Source of the DNA: Brachynemurus nebulosus
Taxonomy: Eukaryota; Arthropoda; Insecta; Neuroptera; Myrmeleontidae
DNA length: 64,000 bases
Direction of reading: 5' to 3'
Assembly (NCBI GenBank): GCA_035578155.1
Contig: JAPWDM010000001.1
Location: forward strand, 161,483,498-161,547,497
The position numbers were made by a program, and so were the translations under genes. Below the pieces are notes generated by a model. The model was not told the DNA's origin. It saw only the letters and a program-made list of their open reading frames with translations, and ran no database searches. This document shows positions 21,149-33,734 of the stretch, piece after piece (within the stretch, counting starts at the first letter, position 1; each line of letters starts with the position of its first letter).

Positions 21149-23753
21149 ACAGTTTTAGCAACTCAAATAAAGCTATAAATCATTTCGATTATTATAAAAC
21201 TAAACCAAAACTCATAACTTATTGGAAGTTTTAAAGCAACAAAAAAGAAAAATGCTTAATGATGCATTCAACTTTAACCATACTCTCAACAATTTTTTCA
21301 ACATTTGATTATACGTTTGATGAGTGGTTTGTTTTTCAACGAATTAACGCTTCAGTTCATTATATTATGTATACATCTGTCTCTTTTCACATTTTCCCTC
21401 TTTTCTTTCTATAGAGTTATAGTTAATGGTCATAGTCGCGCTACGCACATTAATTCCCCACATATGGACGCAAAAAATTCATTATCACAAATTATGTGTA
21501 TTTTTTTCATTTTCTCAAAACGTGTTCAAAATGTACGAACACTTTCGACCTTGGTCCGTTTATAATCCGCATATCTGTTGCTGCCACATTTTTAATGTTT
21601 ATTTTACGTCAGTTTTTTTGTTTTAATGTGAAAAAAAAACTTTATTGAAAGAAAACATGTTTTTTTAGGGTTTCGCAGTCAAAATCTTGGAAACTTTATA
21701 ATTTCCTATGAAGCTTTTTAAGCTGTGAGGCTTAAATGTTGCATGTATCTATTATAGGTGAAGATTTCAATTAAGATGCAGTAAAAAAATTAAGACTTTT
21801 TTGTTTCCGATATCGTTAACATAGTTGCTCTGATATAGTCAGGTACAAAAGTATATCTCAGCGAAAAAATTTTATCAAAAATTAAATAATGTATTAATAT
21901 TCTTCAATTATAACATTTGTATACTACTTGTTTTTTGAATTTTCGTGCGATAATGTTGTAGCAATATAAAAGCATTGTTGAAAAAGATTTGCAAAAACGA
22001 TGTGAAATGATGTTTATAAATTATATTCCAAAAACGGCGTATGGAATAATTTTTATTTCTTATTAAATATGGTTTGTAACTTAGAATTGCACAAAATGTA
22101 TCAAAGTAAATTTTCGGTCGTTTTTAACTGAATTTTTTTTGATAAAATTATTAGGTGCCGGTTTTTTTTGAGCTCGTCAGTGAAAAATTTTGAAAATAAT
22201 TTTTTGTTTTTTGTTCATCCAACTGCATTTTTGCGCTGAAACATATTACGAAATTCTATAATTTGGCAAACATGGTCGCAAAATTTTGCACAAATAAATT
22301 TCAACACATGCTAATTTCTACTAACTATGGAATCCTGACAATGCATATCAAACACGCACTTGGAGATTATCATATTTTTTTAAAATTAAATTGTATAGTT
22401 AACATAGAACCCTAGAAGCCAACTAATATCAAAAAAGTGTAGCTCGCTTGGTGTCATTTGTTGGTCAGTCACAGCTTAAGGCATGTAGTCAGTCGGTGTC
22501 AGTCACCGAACGCACAATGCATTGTAATGTATTGTTAGACATTGTTACTTGAATTGGACAGATTGGTCTGTCCCATAATAGGTGTTTTGTAGTAGTGTGT
22601 GTGAATACGCACACAGAAGCAAACACCAAACCAACACCATTGTAAACAGTGTGTACTTACACGACATAGTGAGGAGATTTTACGTCACCCACTGGCGACA
22701 AGTGGAACAGTTTGATAGACATTCTAGTTTGGCCCCTTGATAGTTAAGTATTTATTAGGTACATTAAAAGTTTTTTGCGAATTTCGCATAAAATTTAATT
22801 AGTAATTTTTTAATATTTTAATTGGTATTGACTTTTGTATTGTCTATTTTAGTAAGGTAATAATAATAAAATCGAATTTATATTTTGAAGCAGTAAAGAA
22901 AACAATGAAATACTGTTAAAAAATTAAATTAAGTTGCTGAAAACGTTACTGCTGTTCTTGCGTGTTCAAATTCAATAACACTACTCGGGTGTCTTTAGAC
23001 ATACCCATTCTTTTTTCAATTTCGTATTTTTTAGTTACGTGGTCCTGAAAAACCACGTAACTTATGCAGTCACTCATTCGTCTTCATAAGTGATCATTAA
23101 TTCCCTATACACATCGGTGGCGCGTTCCACTAAAAAAAGTTAGGCAGTGAGATATTTTTCATTTAAACGTACATTATCAGTGCACCACTAAATCGTTGTA
23201 GTATGTTTGCTCTTGAATTATTTTTAGTTAAAAAAATGACCGATCGTTTTTGGACGGATTTTGGTGGCAGCACGTCGTGGTAAGATATATGTATATCATT
23301 AAAATCCATACATACCAACATACCTAAATCTATATTATACCAACACAATCAGTCCTACATACCGACACAGTCAGATGGCATTATATGTATACAATATAGA
23401 TACCTGTATATATCAGTCTATCTTTGTGTCGTTATCTAATGATCTTTTACATCGACCTCCAGTAAAACATCGCTAGATGGCAATACTGACCATATGTTAG
23501 AAATACTATTTTGATATAATTGAATGCAGTACCTTGTATTTCACAAAATTAGATAATTCTCTGTTACTTTAAAAGTTTTCATAATTACAGTGGAAGTAAT
23601 AATTATGAATGAATAAATTAATTCAATAATTCAATAAAAAAATTAATAGAATTAGAATTTTTATTTTGTTTTAAGCATCCACTTATACAAAAGAGTTTGG
23701 TGACAATTATCTTTCTTTTTTTATAAATTTGTACTATAATAATAATAATAAAT
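21149..23753. other. No gene seen; one small perfect hairpin
   Basis: About 2.6 kb without recognised repeats or protein motifs. The overlapping 21305-21626 frames look like chance. A somewhat less AT-rich stretch at 22440-22720 has no frame. A 10-bp perfect hairpin lies at 23033-23062. Confidence 0.5.
23033..23062. repeat. 10-bp perfect hairpin
   Basis: AGTTACGTGG is exactly reverse-complemented as CCACGTAACT after a 10-nt loop. It is not followed by a T run and no function is assigned. Confidence 0.7.
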
Positions 23754-24483
23754 TCGCCAAGCGCGTGCCGGACACGCATTATCAAAGTTACGTGATCAAG
23801 AGCTAATTTTTCACAATTTTTAGGATCAAATGTAGGAAATTTATTAGTACGTATCGACGGCTTACTGCTAGAACCTGGTATGTCGATTTTTCACTATTTT
23901 GAGATAAATAAATATAAATGTTCAGAATCATCTTATACTGATCATAGGCAAATAAAAATTTCATTTTATTTTATTTACCAGAATGAAAGTTATTTAACAA
24001 TAACAAAACGTATCTCCAGATTTCAAATTATGTCATAAATTAATGGTATGTTATAATACGAGGGTCGGTACAGAAGTGCTCAGTCGTTTAGTCTAATTTT
24101 TCACAGAAAAAATTAGAATGACGTATATACGATAAGAACGGGACGAGGCGAGAGTAGAGGCGCTATCCGTTTTCAGACCCGTAGACTATCGGGTCAAATC
24201 GTAGTCGGGATCGACTAGACTATAAAAGTGGGGTCAAATTTTGGATCTAACCTAACCTTTAAAGGGGTGGTGGGAGGCAACAAAGCAATAAGACTTTTCG
24301 AAACCGTTTGAAAATAATGTTTCGGTCAATTATCTCAAAACAGTGAAAAATCGACATACGTGGTTCTAGTAGTAATCCGTCGATACGTACTATTAAATTT
24401 CTACATTTGATCCTAAAAATTGTGAAAAATTAGCTATTGACCACGTAACTATGATAATGCGTGTCCGGCACCCACTTGGCGTA
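23754..24483. mobile_element. Element with about 150-bp terminal inverted repeats
   Basis: The left arm (23754-23905) contains GTGCCGGACACGCATTATCA, then a long shared block through TTAGGATCAAATGTAG, ACGTATCGACGG and TGTCGATTTTTCACT. The right arm (about 24325-24483) repeats this in reverse complement with about 85-90% identity by eye. The flanks are AT-simple so the target duplication is unresolved. The interior about 420 bp is less AT-rich and non-coding. A related single end is at 33046. Confidence 0.7.
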
Positions 24484-24762
24484 TTTTTATTTTATTTTAA
24501 CCTACATGCAATCCATACGTCTACGCAGTAAGCATGCCTAGAAGCTAGCAATATTTAAAAAAAAATGAATTAAAAAAAAATAACAAACAAATTTAGATTA
24601 ATAAATTCACGAAATAATTAAAGATGTGCGAACACACACTTTTTAATAAAGAAGCAATAAAAATAAAATAAAATACAAATAAATAAAAATTATAAGTATT
24701 ATGTCATCCGTCTATGCATTTAAAGAAACCATTATATTGTAGAAAATCTACTTGTCCAAACA

Positions 24763-24969
24763 AGTAGAAAAGCTACGACCGTACGGCGGCACACTACGTC
24801 GTCAAAAGTATGGGAACACCCTGACTCAAGGTGTGCCCACACTTTTAAAGCCGTACTGTACTTAATGCTATGGTACTACCGTGTCAAAAACGTGGCTACA
24901 CTTTGGGTCAGGGTATCCCCATACTTTTAACGACGTAGTGTGCTGCCGTACTGCCACAGCTCTTCTACT
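24763..24969. mobile_element. Palindromic hairpin MITE with 6-bp direct flanks
   Basis: Nearly the whole 207 bp folds back. The left arm starts AGTAGAAAAGC and includes GCACACTACGTCGTCAAAAG; the right arm repeats it inverted (minus strand AGTAGAAGAGC ... GCACACTACGTCGTTAAAAG). A second, weaker palindrome lies inside around the ACTTT / GCCGTACTGTAC segment. Flanks are the direct repeat CAAACA (24757-24762 and 24970-24975). Superfamily unknown. Confidence 0.7.
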
Positions 24970-24984
24970 CAAACATATTCCGAT

Positions 24985-25370
24985 TGTTAAAACCTACTTT
25001 TCGTTATCGAAACTTATCGATACCGAATTACTTATCATAAATTGATTATAACTGGCTAATTTGGGATATTCCAATTAGTCCGATTGACTGGGCCAGCAAT
25101 AACACACTTTAAAAAAAAATTTTCGTTATTTTTCGTAAACGTAAACTTTTAATCATATATATCTCGTGAACGATGCGTCGTAGTAAAAAAATAACAAAAT
25201 TTTTGAAGGCTTTAGCGAAGCAAGTCGTGGGTAATCCAAGTATTTTGCGACTATTAAAATGTAGTTTTCGTTATCGATAATTATCGATATCGAATTACTT
25301 TTTATAAATTGGTTGTAATTAGTTAATTTTAGGCTCCACTAGTCTCATTGATTTTATTACCAATAGAATA
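24985..25370 (-). repeat. TCGATA-rich unit array, interrupted on its right
   Basis: Reverse-complement copies of the unit at 11575-12095: TTATCGATACCGAATTACTT near 25015 and ATTATCGATATCGAATTACT near 25281, with CGTGAACGATGCGTCG between. The array resumes after the foldback element at 26975-27030, so the foldback inserted into it. Confidence 0.65.
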
Positions 25371-26967
25371 TGGCATCATGACGCTGGCCGGAAGTTTTTT
25401 TGTAGGCAAAATTTAATAACTTCAATCGATTGTAGGCCGTTTGTAGATGTTTGTAGTATATTTATTTTCGTTTGTAGCCCTTTAGTTTATTTGTAATTAA
25501 CAATCAAAATTTTGTACTGAAGTTAGCCGGAAGCAATCGTGAAGGTAATTTTTTTGGTAACAACAGAAAGATTATCGTTTGTAGTGTCTAAATATAACGG
25601 TAAAATGTTCGTAGGATCGCCTGATAAAACATAATTAATTAAAAAGTTATTTAAAAAAATTGCGCATGCGTACCATTTTAAATTTGCTCCATGTGAGTTC
25701 GTTATTTTGAATTTGACGCATGTATAGGTTTTATTGCATTGTATTTTTCAAAATTTAACAGATTGCGTTTATGATTAGAGTAAAATTTAGTCTAAAAATT
25801 TTTTATTTTTAATTAATTATGAAAGATAATAATAATAAATTATTAATGAAAGATAGATAATAATAATAAATAATTTTCAATTGTGTTAAACCTGTTATTG
25901 AGTTAACTACTCGAAAGGTGGCTCGTTACAACAAAACTTCAATTTGGTTAAAAGTAACAAATCAAAGTTACTTTCATATTAAGTTAATTATTTTTTAAAG
26001 AATTGCTCCAGTAACTGATGAGTTTGTTTAATTTGCACATTTTTGAAAATCTTTGTGTGATTTTATTATTTAAAGCTGCTATTTTTTTAGAATTTTTCAT
26101 TCATACTAATTGCTGACACAAGTTTAAAAGAAACTACGATGTATTTTTGATAGTGTATTAAGAAAAATTATTTTAATAATATGTATTATATATTATTAAA
26201 CATGTTTTATTGAAATAAAAAAATTACTTTTTTAAAATTCCTTGTTTTATTTTTATTTTTAAAAATATAACAACCTCATAAAACGACATAATTATTCTGT
26301 TACATGTGGTTAACTTTTTGTAATATTTTTTAATTTTGAAGTTTTAAACCATATAAGATTTTCAGTAATAGATAAATACTAATTGCTGTTCAAGAAAAAT
26401 TCAAATTAAAAATATTCTACAAACCATTGTTGAAATAAAATCCATTGCACTCTTCTCTTTGCGATAAAAGTACATGAGTTTAAAAATGTGTAGGTGTAAG
26501 AAGTTTGCCTTTTTTAGAGTTTATTATTATCTCTCATAATTAATTAAGAATAAAAAACTTTTAGATCAAATTTTATTGTAATCATAAACGCAATCTGTTA
26601 AATATTGAATAATACATGCATCAAATTTAAAATAACGAACTCACATAGAGCAAATTTAAAACGGTACGCATGCGCAATTTTTTTAAATAACTTTTTAATT
26701 AATTATACTTTATCAGGCGATCCTACGAATTTTTTACGGTTATATTTAGACACTACAAACGATAATCTTTCTGTTGTTATCAAAAAAATTACATTCACGA
26801 TTGCTTCCGGCTAACTTCAGTACAAAATTTTGATTATTAGTTACAAATAAACTAAAGGGCTACAAACGAAAATAAATATACTACAAACATCTACAAACGG
26901 CCTACAATCGATTGAAGTTATTAAATTTTGACTATAAAAAAAGCTTCCGGCCAGCGTCATGATGCCA
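25371..26967. mobile_element. Foldback-type element with about 450-bp inverted arms
   Basis: Left terminus TGGCATCATGACGCTGGCCG and right terminus, on the minus strand, the same 20 bases. The arms extend through ACAATCGATTG-type sequence, GCTTCCGGCTAACTTCAG, GATCGCCTGA and CGCATGCG to about 25840 on the left and from about 26540 on the right. Both flanks are TAGAATA (25364-25370, 26968-26974), a 7-bp duplication. The roughly 700-bp centre is AT-rich and non-coding. The 69-codon frame at 26605-26814 lies in the right arm and is a by-product. Long arms plus no transposase fit a foldback/non-autonomous DNA transposon; a 7-bp duplication does not settle the superfamily. Confidence 0.8.
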
Positions 26968-27030
26968 TAGAATATTTAAAAGAAATTACTTTTCGTTATC
27001 GTTAGTTTTCGTAATCGTAAACTTTTGATG

Positions 27031-27939
27031 TAGAAACTTGGGTAGAAACATGTACGAAAGTTTGCTGCATAGAATTCCTTAGAAAAGTTAAAGAAAAACA
27101 TAATAAAAGAAACTGTCGTATAAGAATGCGTGCGCCGTCTTGCACGCCTTTATACTGCGCCACCTTACACGCCTGTCTATTGTCAAAAAAATCATCCTGT
27201 AGGAACTATCTACGCGTACTGACATGAATTAAAGTGATCAAAACTAGTTCGTGACAAACTTTACTAGCCTCAGGAACATTTATAACTTTTAACTTGTTTC
27301 GACATAAACCGTAGTAACACATTCAATTCGAGAAAAATAATATCAAATCGTACTAAAAAATGTAAACTTATCCAGAATATCGGGATTATGTCGTAAACCA
27401 ATATTTTTTGGTGGGCAATTACACATACCCGAACACTTCAAAACACGATTAAAGTTAGTTAGAAAAATCATTCTTGTTTCGAGAAAACAGGAGTGCGCAC
27501 TCTTACCGACCGCGCTGTCTTACACGACCCTACCCTATGTAAAACTTCTAGTCACCATTTAGATTCAAAGGGGGTATACACTAATAAAATAAGCAATTGT
27601 TTAAACTTTGTTTGTCAGAAATATACGAATTTCTTGTCACCACAAGTTTTATGTTTCTATTCACCACGACTTTTCATAAATTTTTTAATTACATTTTTAT
27701 TTGAAAATCATATAATAAGAAACGTTTTTATGACATCACCATAAAAAAATCAACAGAAAATTCATTTCCTAATGAAACACTGAAACACATTTTGTTATCA
27801 TAAATTTTTGTACAAAGAAATTGCGCAATTTCTCGATGATAAAAATTTAACACACCGTATGATTTAAATAGTCCATATTATATAAAATTACGTATTACAA
27901 TCTAAAAAAAAAAAATAAAAACACTGATAAGATTAAATG
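27031..27939. other. No gene seen
   Basis: Around 27130-27190 and 27510 there is modestly GC-richer text with repeated CTTACACG / CTTGCACG phrases, but no frame with recognisable motifs. The 83-codon frame at 27493-27744 has no support. Confidence 0.5.
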
Positions 27940-27941
27940 TA

Positions 27942-29049
27942 GGGTTGGCCGGGGTAATTGTGAATTGGGGCAATTGTGAACGGCGCCTATAATTTCTAAA
28001 ATAACATAAATATTGTTAAAAACCAACTCTTAATATGTTTTTCTGTCCTTTCTTAATATGCTATTAAAATTTCATAACAATTCTCCAACTATTAGTATCT
28101 TTTTTTTATTTTGAAAAAACCTTTGCAAAATTTTATGTATCTTACTTCGACCAATCCTCAAAAAAATTCTTTTTAAATACATTTTCTTTTTTTAAAAGGT
28201 AAGAAATGGTTGAAAGTACTTCTAAAGAAGTGGTCTAAATCCTGAGAGGGTTCCTTATTAACTGCTAAAGAAATTGGACAATTTATCACCAATTCACAAT
28301 TACCCCATGATTTTAAAATTGTGGGGTAATTGTGAACGTCATTCACAAATGCCCCCATTCGGTCAAAAATTTCAGTAGTGTCCTTTTCAGAGTTAAAAAT
28401 GTTGATGAAGGTGCTGGTGACCTTATTGTACAAGTTTCCGTTGTACAAACAATACAAAAAAAAAAAATTTATTCATGTAAACTAACAATAAATGTATTTC
28501 CTTGAAAAAGTCTTATTTTCCTTGTTTTTGTGTGAATACATGGAATTTTTGATTTTTTATATGATAAAATGACAAAATATCATCAAAATATCATTTTTAG
28601 CTGTAATAAATTTGTTCCTAAAATTTTTGTTATTTTTCTTTAACCTTGATTTTTGTAGAAATTTGAGGTATGCGTTACTAAACAAAGAAAAATTGTGACC
28701 ACTAAAGTATGATGAAAAATTTGAAAGTGGAGTAAATGTGAAGAATTTGAGTTGGGCTTTACGCTGACGTACCACACTTCTCTTGTAATCCATTCTAAAT
28801 AATTTTTCTGATGGGATTCATTTTTACCCCGAAATTCATAAGATTTGCAAAACCGCACCGGAGAAATGTGAATGGCTTATGAAATTTTTGTTTTTCATAC
28901 AAATTTGCTCAAAATTTGTGTGGTGCATCCTGAATAACGTAGAATTAAAAATAAATCAACCATAATGTGATATATGAAATAAAAAATACTTAAAACAACG
29001 CTTTTATCTCAACTCATGAAAATCCATTCACAATTACCCCGGTCAACCC
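27942..29049. mobile_element. TA-flanked GGGT-terminus element (GGGGTAATTGTGAA family)
   Basis: Termini GGGTTGGCCGGGGTAATTGT and, on the minus strand, GGGTTGACCGGGGTAATTGT are bordered by TA (27940-27941, 29050-29051). The core GGGGTAATTGTGAA is repeated internally as a close inverted pair around 28293-28340 and as a variant at 27967. Minus-strand frames of 94 codons (28173-28457) and 72-78 codons (28557-28858) occupy the interior and may be eroded transposase, but I cannot match them to a domain. Architecture resembles the elements at 10936 and 20207. Confidence 0.75.
28293..28340. repeat. Internal inverted pair of the terminal motif
   Basis: TTCACAATTACCCCA and GTGGGGTAATTGTGAA face each other across about 14 nt and repeat the TIR core of the enclosing element. 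Such iterated motifs may be transposase binding sites; this is inference. Confidence 0.75.
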
Positions 29050-29051
29050 TA

Positions 29052-31028
29052 TATGTAGCCTAGAAGATAAATTCTTGCAATATATTTTTAACAGACAAAA
29101 GAAAAAATTGCAATAATGTTTAAAAACAAACGGATTTACTGTGAATCAATTTAAGAAGATTTTCTAGAAAAAAGTATTTACAGAGAAATTGCTTTGTAAA
29201 AAGAACTAACATTTTCAACAAAACGTAATCACAAAAATCTATGGAATGCAAGTACTTTTGTTTTCTTTATAAGTCGTACGAACGTTTACAAAAATTAATC
29301 CACTAGCAACATTCAATTATTATATCTAGAAAATTTTAAAAAATAAATATTCAGAAATGTAATTCTAAATTTTTAGACATAAGTTTACATGGTAAAAGAA
29401 AAACAATAATATTTTTCTACAGAAACATGATTTAGTAATTCTTTGAGCAATCGGATCAGAAGAATCGTGTCCTGATTGGCAGGGGAAGGTGCTACAAGTC
29501 GGAGTAGTTAGCTTTGATGACGGATAAACTTCGGCTTTTGAGATCTTTTTAAATTTCCACTTTTTTGAATAAGGTGGGGTTCAGCGAAAACGTACACCTT
29601 ACCTTGCCCTCACATAACCACCAGAAATTGGAATAAAATACTGTATAGCCCTAAAATTTAGATAAACGAATAAAAAATCGTCTAACAATTCACTTCATCT
29701 TATACTTTGCCAGTTTTGGTACCTTTTCTGAACGTGCAAAATATATGAAAATAATAAAACAACAACAAGGTACTTTTTTGATTCTAATACAACAATGCAA
29801 TAGTAACTTCCACTATTTGCCTATGACTAACAATAACTGAGACGACAGATCGAACATGAATATTTGCTTGTGACTAGCGCGTTCAGGTAGTGTGATAAAA
29901 TAAGCATACCCCGTATTACGGCTCTAATTCGTCTTACTCTGCCTTCCACCACAGGTCTTGGAACACTGACGTCCAACTTTTAATTACAGTACAAACTCTC
30001 AATAATCCACTCTCAACAATGCCTTTCTCTACATCTCACTATACATCCTACACCTTCAGCCCTTACAGTATTGTTTCAAACGAGATTTTGTATTGCTCTA
30101 TTTGAAAAATTTCATTCCCATAAAAATTAAGAAATTACACGCACTAAGCGACAAAACTTAAACTTTCTCTTCCTTTTTGTATAGTGACTGGCATTATTCA
30201 AAAGGAGTGAAATGAAAAACGATCGTAAAGAACCCCAATAGACAAAACTGGATTATTAGGAGTATTGGATTGAATAATATAAATACGTGAAAAATGATTT
30301 CAAAATTAATGTCCTTTTACAAAAGATAACTATACATAAAGAAGTTTCACTGTAGTTCATCACACTGATGGAAATTGTTTTGATTGTGTCTATTACGAAA
30401 GTATTATTGTTACACACCAAGTGGATATTTCAACAAATGAATTCTAAATCCATTGTAGTTTTTTATTTTATATTCTGTGCAATTTCGTTCATTGAAGTCC
30501 ATCCTCGCAATGCTTGGTTGAATTAATTTGTTTCATTAAAATAAAAGCATTCAGTTTAATATTTTTTTTTTTTAAGAACAAGGATAAAGTAATATGATAT
30601 CGTTAAACCGCGTATAACTGCTTTTTGTATGTTGTGTATTCGAAAAAAAATTAAATTTATCTATAATAATTTTAAATTAAAATGATTGAACTTCTATAGA
30701 AGTGGTTCATGCAGGATTTAGAAAGAGCGTGGAGGATTTAGAAAATTTTCAAATGAAATTAAAACAGTAGAAAGAATAGAGAGAGAATCATTGTCACAAA
30801 AATATATGTTTTTGTTTTTGTATCTCCTTTTTTTCACATTTTATTTTTAAAAATTGATGTAAAATGTTGAAATGTAAATAACAAAAGTAAACCTTTGTGA
30901 TAAAATACGGTCCGCTCGGGATTTTCAAAAATATTGCTGGTTTTTCAATATTTATTTTTTCACTTATAAATGGCGTTTTTTCTGTTGTATGCGGAAGTAT
31001 TTGAATTTCCAAGCCTATGTATAATTAT

Positions 31029-31036
<8 letters not shown>
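29052..31036. other. No gene seen
   Basis: About 2 kb with no recognised element. Slightly GC-richer text at 29460-29640 and 29870-30060 has no frame. The frames at 30794-31012 are T/A-driven. Confidence 0.5.

Positions 31037-31096
<60 letters not shown>
31037..31096. repeat. (TA)n microsatellite, about 60 bp
   Basis: Uninterrupted TA dinucleotides after a short ACATACATAT lead. The Tyr/Ile frames on both strands here are artefacts. Confidence 0.95.
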
Positions 31097-31099
<3 letters not shown>

Positions 31100-32527
31100 T
31101 GAACCGTAACGACTGCCCCAAATTAAAACTGATGATAGGCCACAAAAAGTTGATTAATTTCCAAGATTCGAGGCCACTGTTTTAGGACCACTGTTCTAAT
31201 AGTTTTAGCATGTATACAAATACGCTGGTTTATGTGTCTGCATGTGTGATGTGATGGTTACTAATTACCGTATTTATTTACATAATATCAATACATACCA
31301 TATGATCTTCAAATTTGTGGGATTACCCGAATGCAATGTACACTCATATGATATGATGACAGGTACTACAGATATCTATTGCAAATTTCAGTGTTAATTT
31401 AATATTTATTCTCAACCGTTACAATATGTTTGCCTCTAGTGACATCTAGTAATTTTAAAACCTTGACGATCACTGACGTCATAAGATGTCAAGTGAAACC
31501 TTATATAAATTATGAGTGTTATGACAGTCATGGTGCTAAAACATTATTTTACAACATTAACGCTAAATATTTACTAATGATAAAATAAAACAGTTTTGAT
31601 TACAACAAATTTTTCCGATGTTAAAATTTTAATGTACCTAGTTGCTTGAAACACACTGTATAAAATCTCACCAACTGAGACTTTTTTACAGAATCAAACA
31701 TCTGTGATTAGTGAAATATTACTGTATATGTTTATTGCGACTTTTATCGTAGCGTCGCGTCGGGCCTTATTTTCTTATATTATTAATTCTTTATGTCAAC
31801 TTTTACCGACATTAATTATTTTAATTATGTTCCAGTTTCAGCATAATTATCTCGCAATTGATGAATAATATAAATTTTAAAATAATCAACGACTTTAATT
31901 ATAGCATGGCATGAAATGAGTCAGATACAACATATTATATTACATTTACTGCCCCATTTTGTAAAACAATATCACGTATATTAATGGATTACAATTGTTC
32001 GAATATCAATTATTATCTACAGATAAAGTTGAAAAAATAAAAACAAAAATAAGATAAAATTAGTAGGGATGATAATAACAGAACAGATATCGGTGTTCTG
32101 TTATAAACGATTAAGGAAGAAGCCGGAATAGAATGCGAAATTGTTTTCCAAATTTAAGGAATTTTTTTCATATTTAAATGTAAAAAATTAGTCAAATGCA
32201 AACTGGACTTGCACAAAGAGTGTGATGTATAATTAGTTGTTTTTAAATATCGATTTATTGTAAGTCTCATGTCAGAATTGTTAAGCCCTGATTTTTTTGG
32301 CGCAAAATCTACACCTCATTCTGAATGTCCATGACTATCTTGAAATCGATTGTGGTTGATGGACGAAGTGAATCCATAAGTTTTCACTTTTGACAGTTTT
32401 GATATGGAACATCAAAAACAATATTTTTTTCTAATTTCATCTGTTAAAACCTTAAACGCAACACCTCACTCCCGAAAAAAAAATTATAATAATAATTTTA
32501 AAATATGCATTGATGATAAATTGATAC
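31097..32527. other. No gene; short repeat block near 31465-31500
   Basis: TGACGATCACTGACGTCATA with AGATGTCAAGTGAAACC resembles, in reverse complement, 39075-39112. Otherwise nothing was recognised. Confidence 0.45.
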
Positions 32528-32535
32528 CTGTACGT

Positions 32536-32951
32536 CAGCGATTTCCAAACTTTGTGCACCAACGCCCCCCTTATAAAAAATCTTGCCTCTGCCGCCCCCT
32601 TTGAAAAAATTTATAAACAATTCGTAAATAATTTTGTTTACTGAAAAAATTCATATTTTTGGCGGACGACAAGTCTATACGACACTGGAGAGCAAACCTT
32701 AGATCAGACACGTATTCTATACTTACGCGCTAACATGACTCGTTGACCGTTTGAGAATTGTTATTGTTAAAATATTACGTACAGTAACGAGCAGAAAAAT
32801 CAGTGTTAATATAAAATGTCCATTATTTGGAAATTATGTTTGAGTGCTTATTCTTAAAACTATGATTTTATCAGAGCAACGATAATATTTGCAGTTCTGC
32901 GCGCTCCCCCCTGGTGAATCTTCCGCGCCTTTCCCACTTTGGAAACTCCTG
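32536..32951. mobile_element. hAT-type non-autonomous element
   Basis: Left end CAGCGATTTCCAAACTTTGT and right end, on the minus strand, CAGGAGTTTCCAAAGTGGG are CAG-type hAT termini. Flanking 8-mers are CTGTACGT (32528-32535) and CTCTACAT (32952-32959), 6 of 8 identical, consistent with an aged 8-bp duplication. GC-rich blocks at both subtermini (CGCCCCCC; GCGCTCCCCCC) are typical of this class. Short frames inside are not coding. Confidence 0.7.
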
Positions 32952-33045
32952 CTCTACATTATAAATAGTAGGTATGGAGTCACTTGGCAACATAATGTAA
33001 TTGCCTACATTCAAGAACATTCCTTACATTGGGTAGTTCAGAAAA

Positions 33046-33115
33046 ATTCGTCAAACGCGTGTTTGACACGCACTAAGTAATGTTCCTCACAATCAGTGGT
33101 CATAACTAAAACTTC
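33046..33115. mobile_element. Single TIR end related to the 23754-24483 element
   Basis: TTCGTCAAACGCGTGTTTGA followed by CACGC resembles TTCGCCAAGCGCGTGCCGGA at 23753. No second end is recognised before the piggyBac-like end at 33120. Confidence 0.35.
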
Positions 33116-33119
33116 TTAA

Positions 33120-33200
33120 CCCTAGAATCATACGTACTGAGAGCCATCTTACAGTTGAGGAGAAAGTACAATGATGTGCAATATGGCCCTATTTTTGATA
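33120..33200. mobile_element. piggyBac-like terminal fragment
   Basis: TTAA at 33116-33119 is followed by CCCTAGAATCATACG, identical to the first 15 bases of the element at 37918. No matching right end is found nearby, so this is a truncated or decayed copy; the right boundary given is arbitrary. Confidence 0.5.
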
Positions 33201-33647
33201 GAATTATATATGTATATAATTTTTTCTATGAATTATGTGGACTTGTCGGTAAGTATATAATTATCACAAATACGTAAAGATGGCTTTCTGTGTATTAAAA
33301 TAAGTTATTAGACAAAGATAACAATTTTTAGAATCTGTCCCATTATTAATAATTTTAAGAAAAAACAGCGAAGGAAAGAGATAAATATATACACGCTTCT
33401 ATAAAATAGAAATAGAAAGAGAAAATGTTTTTTTTTTATTGCAATTTTTGTTGTTAATTTCATATCACAAGTAAAAATGATTGTGCATTGGCCACCAAAC
33501 CATAAAGTTCACAGGTACATGAAATACATACAATACACAGTCCTCTTGCGTTTATTCAATATATGAATGTAAAACTCTATAATTATTTACCATTTGTTCT
33601 CTGATTTACCACTTCTCTCAAATTTTCGGTCACTCATCAATTTTATA
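33201..33647. other. No gene seen
   Basis: AT-rich spacer. Confidence 0.5.
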
Positions 33648-33682
33648 ATGTTCCGAACTTACACGAAGTAGGTTCGGAACAT
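33648..33682. repeat. 11-bp perfect hairpin
   Basis: ATGTTCCGAAC and GTTCGGAACAT form perfect arms around a 13-nt loop. It lies just upstream of an interspersed repeat (33740-33850). Confidence 0.7.
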
Positions 33683-33734
33683 AAAAATGAATGCAAATCG
33701 GTACACAAAATATAATCATAAAATGGTTGTATTA

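Noticed and set aside
26605..26814. 69-codon plus-strand frame
   Set aside because: Lies within one arm of the foldback element.
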